25,806 nucleotides of DNA. It comes from CAMQRS01 sp964370645. GTDB lineage: Bacteria > Bacillota_I > Bacilli_A > Erysipelotrichales > Erysipelotrichaceae. The translations under genes and the position numbers were made by a program. The notes beneath the pieces are model-generated. The model saw only the letters and a program-made list of their open reading frames with translations, did no database searches and had not been told where the DNA came from. The stretch spans positions 1-25,806 of the forward strand of contig CAYJJS010000027.1 in the NCBI GenBank assembly GCA_964370645.1, read 5' to 3'. This document shows positions 15,838-23,842 of this stretch, in pieces; the stretch's first letter is position 1, and each line of letters opens with the position of its first letter.

Positions 15838-16278
15838 CTAGATTACCTCTACTTTTCCGCCTGCTTTTTCAATTGCTGCAACAGCAGATTTAGAGAATTT
15901 ATTAGCTTTTACAGTTAAAGCCGTATCTAAATCACCTTGACCTAAGATTTTAATACCATCCAATACTTTTCTTACTAATCCAGTTTCGATTAGTAATTCA
16001 GGAGTAACTTCGATTCCAGATTCAAATCTATTTAAAGATTCAACATTAACAATTGCATATTCTTTGCGAGTGAAGTTTGTAAATCCACGTTTAGGTAAAC
16101 GTCTAGCAATAGGCGTTTGCCCTCCCTCGAATCCTAAACGAACTCCACCACCAGAGCGAGCATTTTGTCCTTTGTGTCCTTTACCAGCAGTTTTTCCAGT
16201 TCCTGAAGCATGCCCACGTCCAATACGTTTTTTATTTTTTCTAGCACCCTCAGTAAATTTCATTTCATGTAATTTCAT
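15838..16278 (-). CDS. rplO: 50S ribosomal protein L15
   Basis: This 146-residue large-subunit assembly protein has a Gly/Lys/Arg-rich N-terminal extension (KRIGRGHASGTGKTAGKGHKG) that threads into 23S rRNA and a globular C-terminal half ending EKAGGKVEVI. It starts only 11 nt after rpsE, where rpmD (L30) would normally intervene, so rpmD is absent here. secY follows after 1 nt. Confidence 0.97.
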   Translation of the reverse strand: MKLHEMKFTEGARKNKKRIGRGHASGTGKTAGKGHKGQNARSGGGVRLGFEGGQTPIARRLPKRGFTNFTRKEYAIVNVESLNRFESGIEVTPELLIETGLVRKVLDGIKILGQGDLDTALTVKANKFSKSAVAAIEKAGGKVEVI

Positions 16279-16289
16279 TGCAATTCCTC

Positions 16290-16892
16290 CTAACCACGTA
16301 GATCTTCTGGGTTTTTCCCACGAAGTTTCGCAATTTGTTCAACAGTTTTTAACTCTCTTAAAGCTGTAATTGTTGCACGAATCATGTTGATTGGAGTACG
16401 AGAACCTAAACATTTTGATAAAACATCTTTGATTCCTGCAACCTCTAATACATCACGAACAGCACCACCAGCAATTACCCCTGTCCCTTCAGATGCGGGT
16501 CTTAAGAATACAGAACCAGCTCCATAGTTTCCAGTAATTGCATGAGGAATTGTACTTCCTACAGTTGGTACAGCGAATACATTTTTCTTAGCATCTTCAA
16601 CGGCTTTTTTAATTGCATCTGGGACCTCGTTAGCTTTTCCAGTTCCAAATCCAACACGACCTTTACCATCACCGATAACAACTAAAGCAGCGAAACGGAA
16701 ACGACGTCCCCCTTTAACTACTTTTGTAACACGGTTAATTGCAACAACGCGTTCTTCAAATTCTTTTTCTTGGCGATCTCTTCTAGGTCTTCTGTCGTTA
16801 TTTTTTCTATCCATTGACTTTTTAGCCACTGGTTTCTTTTCCGTAGTCGTTTGTTCAACAACTGGAGTCGTTTGTGTTTCTAAATTTTCCAT
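16290..16892 (-). CDS. rpsE: 30S ribosomal protein S5 with N-terminal extension
   Basis: This 200-residue S5 is important for decoding accuracy and the mRNA entry channel. The double-stranded-RNA-binding part begins near EERVVAINRVTKVVKGGRRF (about 46-65), and the C-terminal domain includes GSVFLRPASEGTGVIAGG. Compared with about 166 residues in Bacillus, it carries roughly 35 extra N-terminal residues, first Thr/Glu-rich and then Arg/Lys/Asp-rich (NNDRRPRRDRQEKE). The start is supported by a ribosome binding site. The next gene is rplO, with no rpmD between. Confidence 0.96.
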   Translation of the reverse strand: MENLETQTTPVVEQTTTEKKPVAKKSMDRKNNDRRPRRDRQEKEFEERVVAINRVTKVVKGGRRFRFAALVVIGDGKGRVGFGTGKANEVPDAIKKAVEDAKKNVFAVPTVGSTIPHAITGNYGAGSVFLRPASEGTGVIAGGAVRDVLEVAGIKDVLSKCLGSRTPINMIRATITALRELKTVEQIAKLRGKNPEDLRG

Positions 16893-16904
16893 AGTGACCT
16901 CCTT

Positions 16905-17261
16905 TTAAAATTCTAAGCCTGCAGCACGTGCAGCTTCAGCTAACGCCTTAACACGACCATGGTAAACGTATCCACCACGATCAAATTTAACAGTAGTAAT
17001 TCCAGCTGTTTTAGCAGCTTCAGCAACTGCAGTACCAACTTTAGTAGCAGCTTCTACATTACCACCATTTTCAATTTTTAAAGAGATAGTACTTGCAGAA
17101 GCAAGTGTTTTCCCATTTACATCGTCAATAATTTGCGCATGAATGTGCGAGTTTGAACGGAACACGTTTAAACGAGGACATTCAGGAGTTCCACTTATTT
17201 TAGTACGAACACGTGCGTGACGACGCTTACGTTCTGTATTTTTAGCAACTTTTTTAAGCAT
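16905..17261 (-). CDS. rplR: 50S ribosomal protein L18
   Basis: This 118-residue protein binds 5S rRNA together with L5 and L25-type partners in the central protuberance. It has the basic N-terminus (KNTERKRRHARVRTKISGT), PRLNVFRSNSHIHAQIID, and the closing FDRGGYVYHGRVKALAEAAR with GLEF at the end. It lies between rplF (17 nt) and rpsE (12 nt). Length is usual for the family. Confidence 0.97.
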   Translation of the reverse strand: MLKKVAKNTERKRRHARVRTKISGTPECPRLNVFRSNSHIHAQIIDDVNGKTLASASTISLKIENGGNVEAATKVGTAVAEAAKTAGITTVKFDRGGYVYHGRVKALAEAARAAGLEF

Positions 17262-17278
17262 AATTTAACTCCTTTCGC

Positions 17279-17824
17279 CTATTTCTTACCAGCTGTTTTA
17301 CCTTCTTTACGACGGATGTATTCACCTTTATAGCGAATACCTTTTCCTTTGTAAGGTTCAGGTTTTCTAACAGCTCTAATATTAGCAGCTACTTCTCCAA
17401 CGCGTTGTTTATCGATTCCAGATACTTTGATTTCAGTTGTTGATACACATTCACATGTAACCCCAGCCTCTACATCGATTTCAACTTGGTGAGAGTAACC
17501 AACCGTTAATGTTAATTTTGTTCCAGTCATTGCTGCACGGAACCCAATTCCCACTAATTCTAATTCTTTAACATACCCTTCATTAACTCCGATAATCATA
17601 TTGTTTAATAAAGCACGAGTTGTTCCGTGTAATTGTTTTGTATGTTTTTGCTCATTTTGACGTACTACCGTAATAGTGTTTTCCTCAACATTAATATTCA
17701 TTAATGGAGAGAATTGACGAGTTAAAGTTCCTTTTGGACCTTTAACAGTCACCTCATTGCTTGCTGAGCAGTTGAACTCTACACCAGCAGGAATGGTAAT
17801 CAGTTTATTCCCGATACGTGACAT
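17279..17824 (-). CDS. rplF: 50S ribosomal protein L6
   Basis: This 181-residue protein has two related domains near the factor-binding site of the large subunit. It starts MSRIGNKLITIPAGVEF, has the VKGPKGTLTRQF segment in domain 1 and the conserved domain 2 close with EPYKGKGIRYKGEYIRRKEGKTAGKK. It lies 24 nt after rpsH and 17 nt before rplR. Confidence 0.97.
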   Translation of the reverse strand: MSRIGNKLITIPAGVEFNCSASNEVTVKGPKGTLTRQFSPLMNINVEENTITVVRQNEQKHTKQLHGTTRALLNNMIIGVNEGYVKELELVGIGFRAAMTGTKLTLTVGYSHQVEIDVEAGVTCECVSTTEIKVSGIDKQRVGEVAANIRAVRKPEPYKGKGIRYKGEYIRRKEGKTAGKK

Positions 17825-17848
17825 TGATTTACCTCCGTTATATGCGTA

Positions 17849-18247
17849 TTACCAAACGTAAGCGACTACTTCGCCACCAACATTTTTAGCTCTAGCATCT
17901 TTATCTGTCATTAATCCTTGAGAAGTAGAAATAATAGCAATTCCTAATCCATTTAATACTCTAGGTAGTTTTTCCGCTTTTGCGTAAACTCTTAACCCAG
18001 GAGTAGAAATTCTTTTTAAACCACTTACTACTTTCTCATTGTTTGGTCCATATTTTAAATTAATAGAGATAGTTTTTTTCACATCTCCACTAACTTCAAA
18101 GTTATTAATGAACCCTTCTTCTTTTAAAATTTTAGCAATTTCAACTTTTTCTTTACTTGCAGGCATTTCTACTGCTTCGTGACGTGCTTGAAGCGCGTTA
18201 CGAACTCTAGTAAGCATATCTGCAATTGGATCTGTCATAATCATCAT
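17849..18247 (-). CDS. rpsH: 30S ribosomal protein S8
   Basis: This 132-residue protein is a primary binder of helix 21 of 16S rRNA and, in E. coli, the translational repressor of the spc operon. It includes MTDPIADMLTRVRNALQA at the front and the C-terminal STSQGLMTDKDARAKNVGGE. Three in-frame ATGs lie within the first four codons (MMIM). The first is favoured by a GGAGG 7 nt upstream. It follows rpsN by 15 nt. Confidence 0.97.
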   Translation of the reverse strand: MMIMTDPIADMLTRVRNALQARHEAVEMPASKEKVEIAKILKEEGFINNFEVSGDVKKTISINLKYGPNNEKVVSGLKRISTPGLRVYAKAEKLPRVLNGLGIAIISTSQGLMTDKDARAKNVGGEVVAYVW

Positions 18248-18262
18248 GAATTATCCTCCTTC

Positions 18263-18448
18263 TTACCAACTAGCCTTTTTCACTCCAGGAATTTGCCCTT
18301 TATAAGCCAATTCTCTGAAGCAAACACGACATAGTTTGAATTTGCGTAATACTGAGTGAGGACGTCCACAACGCTCACAACGAGTATACTCACGCACAGC
18401 AAATTTTTGTTTTTTCTGTTGCTTGTTTATCATCGCTTTTTTAGCCAT
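18263..18448 (-). CDS. rpsN: 30S ribosomal protein S14, zinc-binding type Z
   Basis: This 61-residue short S14 has an intact zinc ribbon, C24/C27 (CERC) and C40/C43 (CRVC), followed by FRELAYKGQIPGVKKASW. This is the C+ form found in the spc cluster of Firmicutes and Mollicutes, in contrast to the longer zinc-free form. It lies 3 nt after rplE and 15 nt before rpsH. Confidence 0.97.
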   Translation of the reverse strand: MAKKAMINKQQKKQKFAVREYTRCERCGRPHSVLRKFKLCRVCFRELAYKGQIPGVKKASW

Positions 18449-18451
18449 CTG

Positions 18452-19000
18452 TTATTGTCCTCCTTTTTTGAAAGGCATTCCCATTTCACTTAATAGTTCT
18501 TTAGCCTCTTCGTTTGTGTTTGCAGTAGTAACAATTACAATGTCCATACCGCGTAATTTATTAACTTTATCATAGTTAATTTCAGGGAAGATAATTTGCT
18601 CTTTAATCCCTAAAGTATAGTTTCCACGTCCATCGAAAGATGTTGTGCTCACACCACGGAAATCTCTTACACGTGGTAATGTGATTGAAACTAACTTATC
18701 AAGGAATTCATACATTTTTTCTCCTCTTAAAGTTACTTTACAACCAATTGGCATACCTTGTCTTAATTTAAAGTTTGCAATTGATTTTTTAGCTTTTGTA
18801 ACTACTGGTTTTTGACCAGTAATTTGTGTTAATTCAGCGATTGCTTCGTCTAATACTTTAGGATTAGCAACAGCTTCTCCAAGTCCAATATTTAATACGA
18901 TTTTTTCAACCTTTGGAACTTGCATTACTGAAGAATAGTTGAATTTTTCAACCAATCTTGGTGTTATTTCTTTAACAAATTTTTCATTTAGGCGGTTCAT
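18452..19000 (-). CDS. rplE: 50S ribosomal protein L5
   Basis: This 182-residue protein of the central protuberance binds 5S rRNA and contacts the P-site tRNA. Typical segments are VMQVPKVEKIVLNIGLGEA, QKPVVTKAKKSIANFKLRQG, and the C-terminal IVTTANTNEEAKELLSEMGMPF. It follows rplX by 13 nt and precedes rpsN by 3 nt. No irregularities. Confidence 0.97.
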   Translation of the reverse strand: MNRLNEKFVKEITPRLVEKFNYSSVMQVPKVEKIVLNIGLGEAVANPKVLDEAIAELTQITGQKPVVTKAKKSIANFKLRQGMPIGCKVTLRGEKMYEFLDKLVSITLPRVRDFRGVSTTSFDGRGNYTLGIKEQIIFPEINYDKVNKLRGMDIVIVTTANTNEEAKELLSEMGMPFKKGGQ

Positions 19001-19013
19001 CTATAATACCTCC

Positions 19014-19322
19014 CTATTTAACAGTAGCGCCAGTTTTTGTATAGACGCGTACTTTCTTACCGTTTTCTTCTTTATACCCGATTTTACTTGCTTTTTTTGC
19101 TTTCGAATCATAAGCCATTACATTTGACACGTGGATAGGAGCTTCAAACTCAATCTTTCCACCCTCAGGATTTTGTTGTGTTGGTTTCATGTGTTTTTTC
19201 TTCATGTTAACCCCTTCAACAACTACCATATCTTTTGAAGGAATTGCTTTAATTACTTCAGCTACAGTACCTTTGTCAGCACCTGTAATAACTTGAACTT
19301 TATCACCTTTTTTGATTTTCAC
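19014..19322 (-). CDS. rplX: 50S ribosomal protein L24
   Basis: This 102-residue assembly-initiating protein of the large subunit begins with a KOW motif (KIKKGDKVQVITGADKGTVAEV) and contains VVEGVNMKKKHMKPTQQNP, which is typical of L24, then PIHVSNVM. It lies 13 nt after rplN and 13 nt before rplE. Confidence 0.97.
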   Translation of the reverse strand: MKIKKGDKVQVITGADKGTVAEVIKAIPSKDMVVVEGVNMKKKHMKPTQQNPEGGKIEFEAPIHVSNVMAYDSKAKKASKIGYKEENGKKVRVYTKTGATVK

Positions 19323-19335
19323 AAAGATACCTCCT

Positions 19336-19704
19336 TTATAATACTTCTGGTGCTAAAGACACAATTTTCATAAAGTCTTTTTCACGAAGTTCTCTTGCCA
19401 CAGGACCGAAAATACGAGTTCCACGTGGCGTGTTATCATCTTTAATAATTACGACTGCATTATCGTCGAATTTAATGTAAGTTCCATTTTCTCTTCTTAC
19501 TCCATACACAGTACGAACGATAACGGCTTTTACAACGTCACCTTTCTTAACCGCCCCACCTGGAGCTGCCTGTTTTACAGTACAAACAACGATATCACCG
19601 ATGTTCGAAGATCTACGTCTACTTCCACCAAGTCCACGAATAACCAATACTTCTTTAGCCCCAGTATTGTCGGCAACACGTAATCTACTTTCATTTTGAA
19701 TCAT
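19336..19704 (-). CDS. rplN: 50S ribosomal protein L14
   Basis: This 122-residue beta-barrel protein of the large subunit forms bridges to 16S rRNA and is the RsfS docking site. It starts MIQNESRLRVADNTGAKEVL and contains the GDVVKAVIVRT and DNTPRGTRIFGPVARELRE segments typical of L14. It lies 17 nt after rpsQ. Confidence 0.97.
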   Translation of the reverse strand: MIQNESRLRVADNTGAKEVLVIRGLGGSRRRSSNIGDIVVCTVKQAAPGGAVKKGDVVKAVIVRTVYGVRRENGTYIKFDDNAVVIIKDDNTPRGTRIFGPVARELREKDFMKIVSLAPEVL

Positions 19705-19721
19705 AATATTACCTCCCTGTC

Positions 19722-19982
19722 CTAAAGAATTACTGCTTTTTCAGTAATTTCAACTAAGCGGAATCTTTTTGTAGCACTTAATGGACGAGTTTCCATAATT
19801 ACCACTTTATCTCCAACTTTAGCTTCATTCATTTCATCATGTGCTTTAAATTTCTTAGAATATTTAACGCGTTTCCCATATAATGGGTGAGTCTTTTTAG
19901 TTTCAACAATTACAGTTATTGTTTTATCCATTTTATCTGAAACAACTGTTCCACGATATACTTTACGGTTAGATCTTTCCAT
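19722..19982 (-). CDS. rpsQ: 30S ribosomal protein S17
   Basis: This 86-residue OB-fold protein binds 16S rRNA early in 30S assembly. Visible markers are YRGTVVSDKMDKTITVIVE, HPLYGKRVKYSKKFKAHDE and the RPLSATKRFRLVEI segment. It lies 14 nt after rpmC and 17 nt before rplN. Confidence 0.97.
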   Translation of the reverse strand: MERSNRKVYRGTVVSDKMDKTITVIVETKKTHPLYGKRVKYSKKFKAHDEMNEAKVGDKVVIMETRPLSATKRFRLVEITEKAVIL

Positions 19983-19996
19983 TCTATATGATCCTC

Positions 19997-20197
19997 CTAT
20001 TCCTTATTACCAAGCTCGCGCTCAGTAATCACAGTTTTAATACGTGCAATAGTTTTCTTAACAGTTCTCATACGAGCTGTATTTTCTAATTGCCCTGTTG
20101 CTTGTTGGAAGCGTAGGTTGAAAAGTTCTTCTTTTAATGTTTCGATATCTTTTAGTAGTTCTTCATTACTTCTTTCTCTGATTTCTTTTGCTAACAT
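19997..20197 (-). CDS. rpmC: 50S ribosomal protein L29
   Basis: This 66-residue, mainly helical protein beside the exit tunnel helps dock trigger factor and SRP together with L23. It has the standard EIRERSNEELLKDIETLKEE, NLRFQQATGQLENTARMR and a Lys/Arg-rich second helix. It follows rplP by 3 nt and precedes rpsQ by 14 nt. Confidence 0.96.
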   Translation of the reverse strand: MLAKEIRERSNEELLKDIETLKEELFNLRFQQATGQLENTARMRTVKKTIARIKTVITERELGNKE

Positions 20198-20200
20198 AAA

Positions 20201-20614
20201 TTACTTTTCTCCTTTCTTCACGAATTTACATTTTACTGGTAACTTGTGTGATGCTAAACGGAATGCTTCACGTGCTACCTCTTCTGGTACCCCAGCAACT
20301 TCAAACATAATACGACCTGGTTTAACTACTGCTACCCAACCTTCAGGTGCCCCTTTTCCAGATCCCATACGTACTTCTAATGGTTTTGCTGTTCTAGCCA
20401 TATGTGGGAAAATTTTAATCCAAACTTTTCCACCACGTTTCATATAACGAGTCATCGCAATACGAGCTGATTCAATTTGACGGTTACTTACATAGTTACC
20501 AGTATCAGCCATTAACCCATATTCACCAAATGCAACTTCACGTCCAGCTTTTGAACGCCCTTCATAACTCAAACGGTGAGGTCTTCTATATTTTGTTCTT
20601 TTTGGCATTAACAT
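20201..20614 (-). CDS. rplP: 50S ribosomal protein L16
   Basis: This 137-residue protein is needed for A-site architecture and late 50S maturation. It contains MPKRTKYRRPHRLSYEGRS, KIFPHMARTAKPLEVRMGSG and KGAPEGWVAVVKPGR. Two in-frame ATGs occur (MLM); the first is 9 nt from AGGAGG and is preferred, giving a two-residue longer N-terminus than the usual MPKRTK start. It lies 2 nt after rpsC. Confidence 0.97.
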   Translation of the reverse strand: MLMPKRTKYRRPHRLSYEGRSKAGREVAFGEYGLMADTGNYVSNRQIESARIAMTRYMKRGGKVWIKIFPHMARTAKPLEVRMGSGKGAPEGWVAVVKPGRIMFEVAGVPEEVAREAFRLASHKLPVKCKFVKKGEK

Positions 20615-20616
20615 AA

Positions 20617-21378
20617 TTAGTTACCTCCTTCACTCTTTGCAGAAGGTTTTCCAGTGTTTTGGCGTCTTGGACGATCTCCACCAGGTCTTCTACGTCTTCT
20701 ATCGTTCATATTGTTTTTAGGTGCTTCAGGTTCTTTAACCATTTGTCCTGGTAATACTTCACCACGGCAAATCCAAACTTTAACTCCTAAACGACCATAT
20801 GTTGTTGCAGCTTCTTCCCAAGCGTAATCGATATCTGCACGTAATGTATGTAAAGGAACATTCCCTTCAGAATATCCTTCAGTACGAGCCATATCTGCTC
20901 CACCTAAACGTCCAGAAACAGCAGTTTTAATCCCTTTTGCTCCAGCACGCATAGTTCTTTGAATAGCTTTCTTTTGTGCAGTTCTAAAAGATGCACGATT
21001 TTCTAATTGATCAGCGATGCTTCTAGCTACTAGTTTAGCATCTAAATCAGGGTTAGCAATTTCAATAACTTTAACGAAAACATTTTTTCCACCAGTCATT
21101 TTAACTAACTTTTTCTTTAAACCTTCAACAACTTCTCCTCCGTTAGCACCGATTACCATACCTGGTCTTGCAGTTCTAATGATTACATCAACCTTGTTGT
21201 TAGCACGTTCAATTTCAATTCTTGATACAGAAGCAGCTTTTAATTCTTTGAATAAAAATTCACGAATTTTAACATCTTCTAATAAGAAGTTTCCGTATTC
21301 TTTATCAGCGAACCATCTTGATTCCCAATCACGAATAACACCAACTCTCAATCCTATTGGACTTACTTTTTGACCCAT
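20617..21378 (-). CDS. rpsC: 30S ribosomal protein S3 with Arg-rich C-terminal tail
   Basis: This 253-residue protein forms part of the mRNA entry channel. It has the N-terminal MGQKVSPIGLRVGVIRDWES, a KH domain with GXXG loop GANG (77-80), and the C-terminal domain with SGRLGGADMARTEGY and VPLHTLRADIDYAW. Relative to about 218 residues in Bacillus it has an extra tail rich in Arg, Asn and Gly (NDRRRRRPGGDRPRRQN). The KH loop lacks the usual Lys/Arg, and one of the basic residues known for E. coli ribosomal helicase activity is Thr here (T133). It lies 10 nt after rplV. Confidence 0.96.
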   Translation of the reverse strand: MGQKVSPIGLRVGVIRDWESRWFADKEYGNFLLEDVKIREFLFKELKAASVSRIEIERANNKVDVIIRTARPGMVIGANGGEVVEGLKKKLVKMTGGKNVFVKVIEIANPDLDAKLVARSIADQLENRASFRTAQKKAIQRTMRAGAKGIKTAVSGRLGGADMARTEGYSEGNVPLHTLRADIDYAWEEAATTYGRLGVKVWICRGEVLPGQMVKEPEAPKNNMNDRRRRRPGGDRPRRQNTGKPSAKSEGGN

Positions 21379-21388
21379 GAGCTACCTC

Positions 21389-21724
21389 CTAATCTCTTTC
21401 CGCTACACATACAGTGATGTGAGACGTTCTTTTGTGAATAGCACTTGCATTTCCTTTTGCTCTAGGCATAAAACGCTTAAGTGTAACACCTTCATCTACG
21501 TAACATTTGCTTACGTATAATTTTTCTTCATTTAAATCATTATTGTTTACTGCATTAGCTACTGCTGAATTTAACACTTTTGCAATTGCATTGGCTGCAA
21601 AGTTAGGTGTAAATCTTAAGATAGCTGCTGCTTCTTCAATGTCTTTCCCACGAATTAAATCGATTACTATTCTAGCTTTTCTAGGTGGGATACGTAATGT
21701 TTTTGCTGTTGCTTTAATTTCCAT
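21389..21724 (-). CDS. rplV: 50S ribosomal protein L22
   Basis: This 111-residue protein has a beta-hairpin that lines the exit tunnel; changes there give macrolide resistance in other bacteria. It shows RIPPRKARIVIDLIRGKDIEEA, VLNSAVANAVNN and the hairpin segment LKRFMPRAKGNASAIHKRTSH, with no unusual loss in that loop. It lies 12 nt after rpsS. Confidence 0.97.
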   Translation of the reverse strand: MEIKATAKTLRIPPRKARIVIDLIRGKDIEEAAAILRFTPNFAANAIAKVLNSAVANAVNNNDLNEEKLYVSKCYVDEGVTLKRFMPRAKGNASAIHKRTSHITVCVAERD

Positions 21725-21736
21725 CAGTAATACCTC

Positions 21737-22015
21737 CTATCGCTTAGCTTTCTTATCATCACTTCCGTGACCAGTGTATTTACGTGTTGGAGCGAATTCT
21801 CCAAGTTTGTGTCCTACCATATCTTCTGTTACATAAACAGGTAAGTGTTCTTTACCATTGTAAACGGCAAAAGTATGTTCCACAAATTGTGGATATATAG
21901 TTGAACGACGTGACCAAGTTTTGATCACTGCTTTTTTCCCAGACTCATTAACTGCTTCCACTTTTTTCATTAAGTGCTCATCACAGAAAGGTCCTTTTTT
22001 AAGACTACGACTCAT
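21737..22015 (-). CDS. rpsS: 30S ribosomal protein S19
   Basis: This 92-residue 30S head protein pairs with S13 in the intersubunit bridge. It starts MSRSLKKGPFCDEHLMKKV and has KTWSRRSTIYPQFVEHTFAVYNG cut by no gap, VTEDMVGHKLGEFAPTR and a basic tail. It follows rplB by 19 nt and precedes rplV by 12 nt. Confidence 0.97.
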   Translation of the reverse strand: MSRSLKKGPFCDEHLMKKVEAVNESGKKAVIKTWSRRSTIYPQFVEHTFAVYNGKEHLPVYVTEDMVGHKLGEFAPTRKYTGHGSDDKKAKR

Positions 22016-22034
22016 TTACTTTTCCTCCTTTGCC

Positions 22035-22868
22035 TTATTTACTATTACGACGACGAACGATCAATTTGTCAGACGCTTTTTTCTTCTTACGAGTAATTAC
22101 ACCCATAGCTTTTTTACCCCAAGGAGTCATCGGTGATTTACGTCCAATTGCTGTACGCCCTTCCCCTCCCCCATGTGGGTGATCATTCGGGTTCATTACC
22201 GATCCACGAACCGTTGGTCTAATTCCTTTCCAACGACTTCTTCCGGCTTTCCCTACGTTTACTAAGTTGTGATCTTCATTTCCAACAACACCAATTGTTG
22301 CACGACAGTTAGCTAATACTTTTCTAACCTCACCACTTGATAAACGTAATGTTACATATTTCTCTTCAATCCCTAGGATTTGCGCTGAACATCCAGCACT
22401 TCTAGCCATTTGTCCACCTTTACCAGGTCTTAATTCTACATTATGAATGAATGTCCCCTCAGGAATATCTCTCATTTCTAAACAGTTTCCAGGTTTAATA
22501 TCTGCTTGTGTACCAGATTCAACTTTTGTACCTACAGTCAACCCTTTTGGAGCGATAATGTATCTTTTCTCTCCATCTGCATAGTTTAATAGTGCAATAT
22601 TAGCACTTCTATTTGGATCGTATTCAATTGTTGCAACTGTTGCAGGAATACCATCTTTGTTTCTTTTAAAGTCGATTACACGGTAAAGACGCTTGTGTCC
22701 TCCACCTTTGTGGCGAGTTGTAATATGTCCATGATTATTACGACCTGCATGTTTGTTCAACGATTCAGTAAGAGAACGTTCAGGTTTTGAAACAGTAATC
22801 TCATCGAATGTTAAAGTACTCATACCACGACGACCAGGCGTGGTTGGTTTATACTTTTTAATACCCAT
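22035..22868 (-). CDS. rplB: 50S ribosomal protein L2
   Basis: This 277-residue protein is one of the most conserved in the large subunit and is needed for subunit association and peptidyl transfer. Visible are the N-terminal KKYKPTTPGRRGMSTLTF, the KGGGHKRLYRVIDFKR segment and the catalytically implicated loop VMNPNDHPHGGGEGR, followed by KSPMTPWGKKAMG. It lies 52 nt after rplW, the widest gap inside the operon, behind an AGGAGG ribosome binding site. Confidence 0.97.
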   Translation of the reverse strand: MGIKKYKPTTPGRRGMSTLTFDEITVSKPERSLTESLNKHAGRNNHGHITTRHKGGGHKRLYRVIDFKRNKDGIPATVATIEYDPNRSANIALLNYADGEKRYIIAPKGLTVGTKVESGTQADIKPGNCLEMRDIPEGTFIHNVELRPGKGGQMARSAGCSAQILGIEEKYVTLRLSSGEVRKVLANCRATIGVVGNEDHNLVNVGKAGRSRWKGIRPTVRGSVMNPNDHPHGGGEGRTAIGRKSPMTPWGKKAMGVITRKKKKASDKLIVRRRNSK

Positions 22869-22920
22869 CTTCTTTTTTCCTCCTAACGCATTTTACGAGA
22901 AATAGCGTGACTCTCCTCGA

Positions 22921-23211
22921 CTATTCAGCTCCGAATAGATTTATTTCTTGCCCTTGTGCTAACTTAACGTAAGCTTTACGGACAGCGTTTGTTTTACCAA
23001 CATATTTACCCATTCTTTTCGTTTTAGGTTTGCAGTTAACAACATTTACTTTTTCAACTTTAACATTGAAAATTGTTTCAATTGCTTGTTTAACTTGTGT
23101 CTTATTAGACCCTTTAGCTACTTCGAATGTGATTTTGTTATCAGCATCCATAATTTTCATTGATTTCTCAGTGATAATTGGACGGATGATTATATCTCTA
23201 GGGTTATACAT
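22921..23211 (-). CDS. rplW: 50S ribosomal protein L23
   Basis: This 96-residue exit-tunnel protein is the main docking point for trigger factor and SRP. It shows RDIIIRPIITEKSMKIMD, FEVAKGSNKTQVKQAIETIF, and the VNVVNCKPKTKRMGKYVGKT loop. Its ATG overlaps the rplD stop codon by 1 nt, so the two are translationally coupled. Confidence 0.97.
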   Translation of the reverse strand: MYNPRDIIIRPIITEKSMKIMDADNKITFEVAKGSNKTQVKQAIETIFNVKVEKVNVVNCKPKTKRMGKYVGKTNAVRKAYVKLAQGQEINLFGAE

Positions 23212-23840
23212 TATCCAAATACCTCCTCAACCACTTTCACAGCATCTTGTGTGAATACAATCTTATTTGCATTAACAATATCGTAAACGTTAATTTCGTC
23301 CGCTAACAACATTTTCATTGTTGGGATGTTTCTAACTGATAAGAATGCATTTTCAAAATTTTCTTCTGGAGCAACTACAAACAATGTTTTCTTAGTCGCT
23401 TGAATGTTTTCGATAATTGTTTTGAATTCTTTTGTTTTAGGCGCTGCTAATTCAAATTTATCAACAACAATCATGTCATTTGTTAATACTTTTTCAGATA
23501 ATACAGATTTTAAAGCTAATCTTCTAACTTTTTTGTTTAAAGAATATTTGTAGCTTCTTGGAGTTGGTCCAAATACAACCCCTCCTCCACGCCATTGAGT
23601 AGCTCTAATAGACCCTTGACGTGCACGACCTGTACCTTTTTGTCTAAATGGTTTACGACCCCCACCACGTACTTCAGTACGAGTTTTAGTATCGTGATTA
23701 CCTTGACGCAAAGAGGCTCTTTGCATAACAATTGCATCAAAGATACATTGTTGGTTTGGCTCAATTGCGAAGATTTCATCTTTAATTGAAATTTCATTTA
23801 AAGCTTGTCCCGCTTGGTTAATAACTGTAATAGTAGCCAT
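23211..23840 (-). CDS. rplD: 50S ribosomal protein L4
   Basis: This 209-residue protein has a globular domain outside the subunit and an extended loop in the exit tunnel (GGRKPFRQKGTGRARQGSIR, then GGVVFGPTPRSYKYSLNKK). In E. coli L4 also represses its own operon by binding the S10 leader; whether that happens here is unknown, although the leader is structured. It lies 2 nt after rplC and overlaps the rplW start by 1 nt. Confidence 0.97.
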   Translation of the reverse strand: MATITVINQAGQALNEISIKDEIFAIEPNQQCIFDAIVMQRASLRQGNHDTKTRTEVRGGGRKPFRQKGTGRARQGSIRATQWRGGGVVFGPTPRSYKYSLNKKVRRLALKSVLSEKVLTNDMIVVDKFELAAPKTKEFKTIIENIQATKKTLFVVAPEENFENAFLSVRNIPTMKMLLADEINVYDIVNANKIVFTQDAVKVVEEVFG

Positions 23841-23842
23841 TC

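Noticed and set aside
23537..23797. Minus-strand open frame of 86 codons inside rplD in another frame
   Set aside because: It overlaps rplD completely in a different frame, with a low-complexity product.
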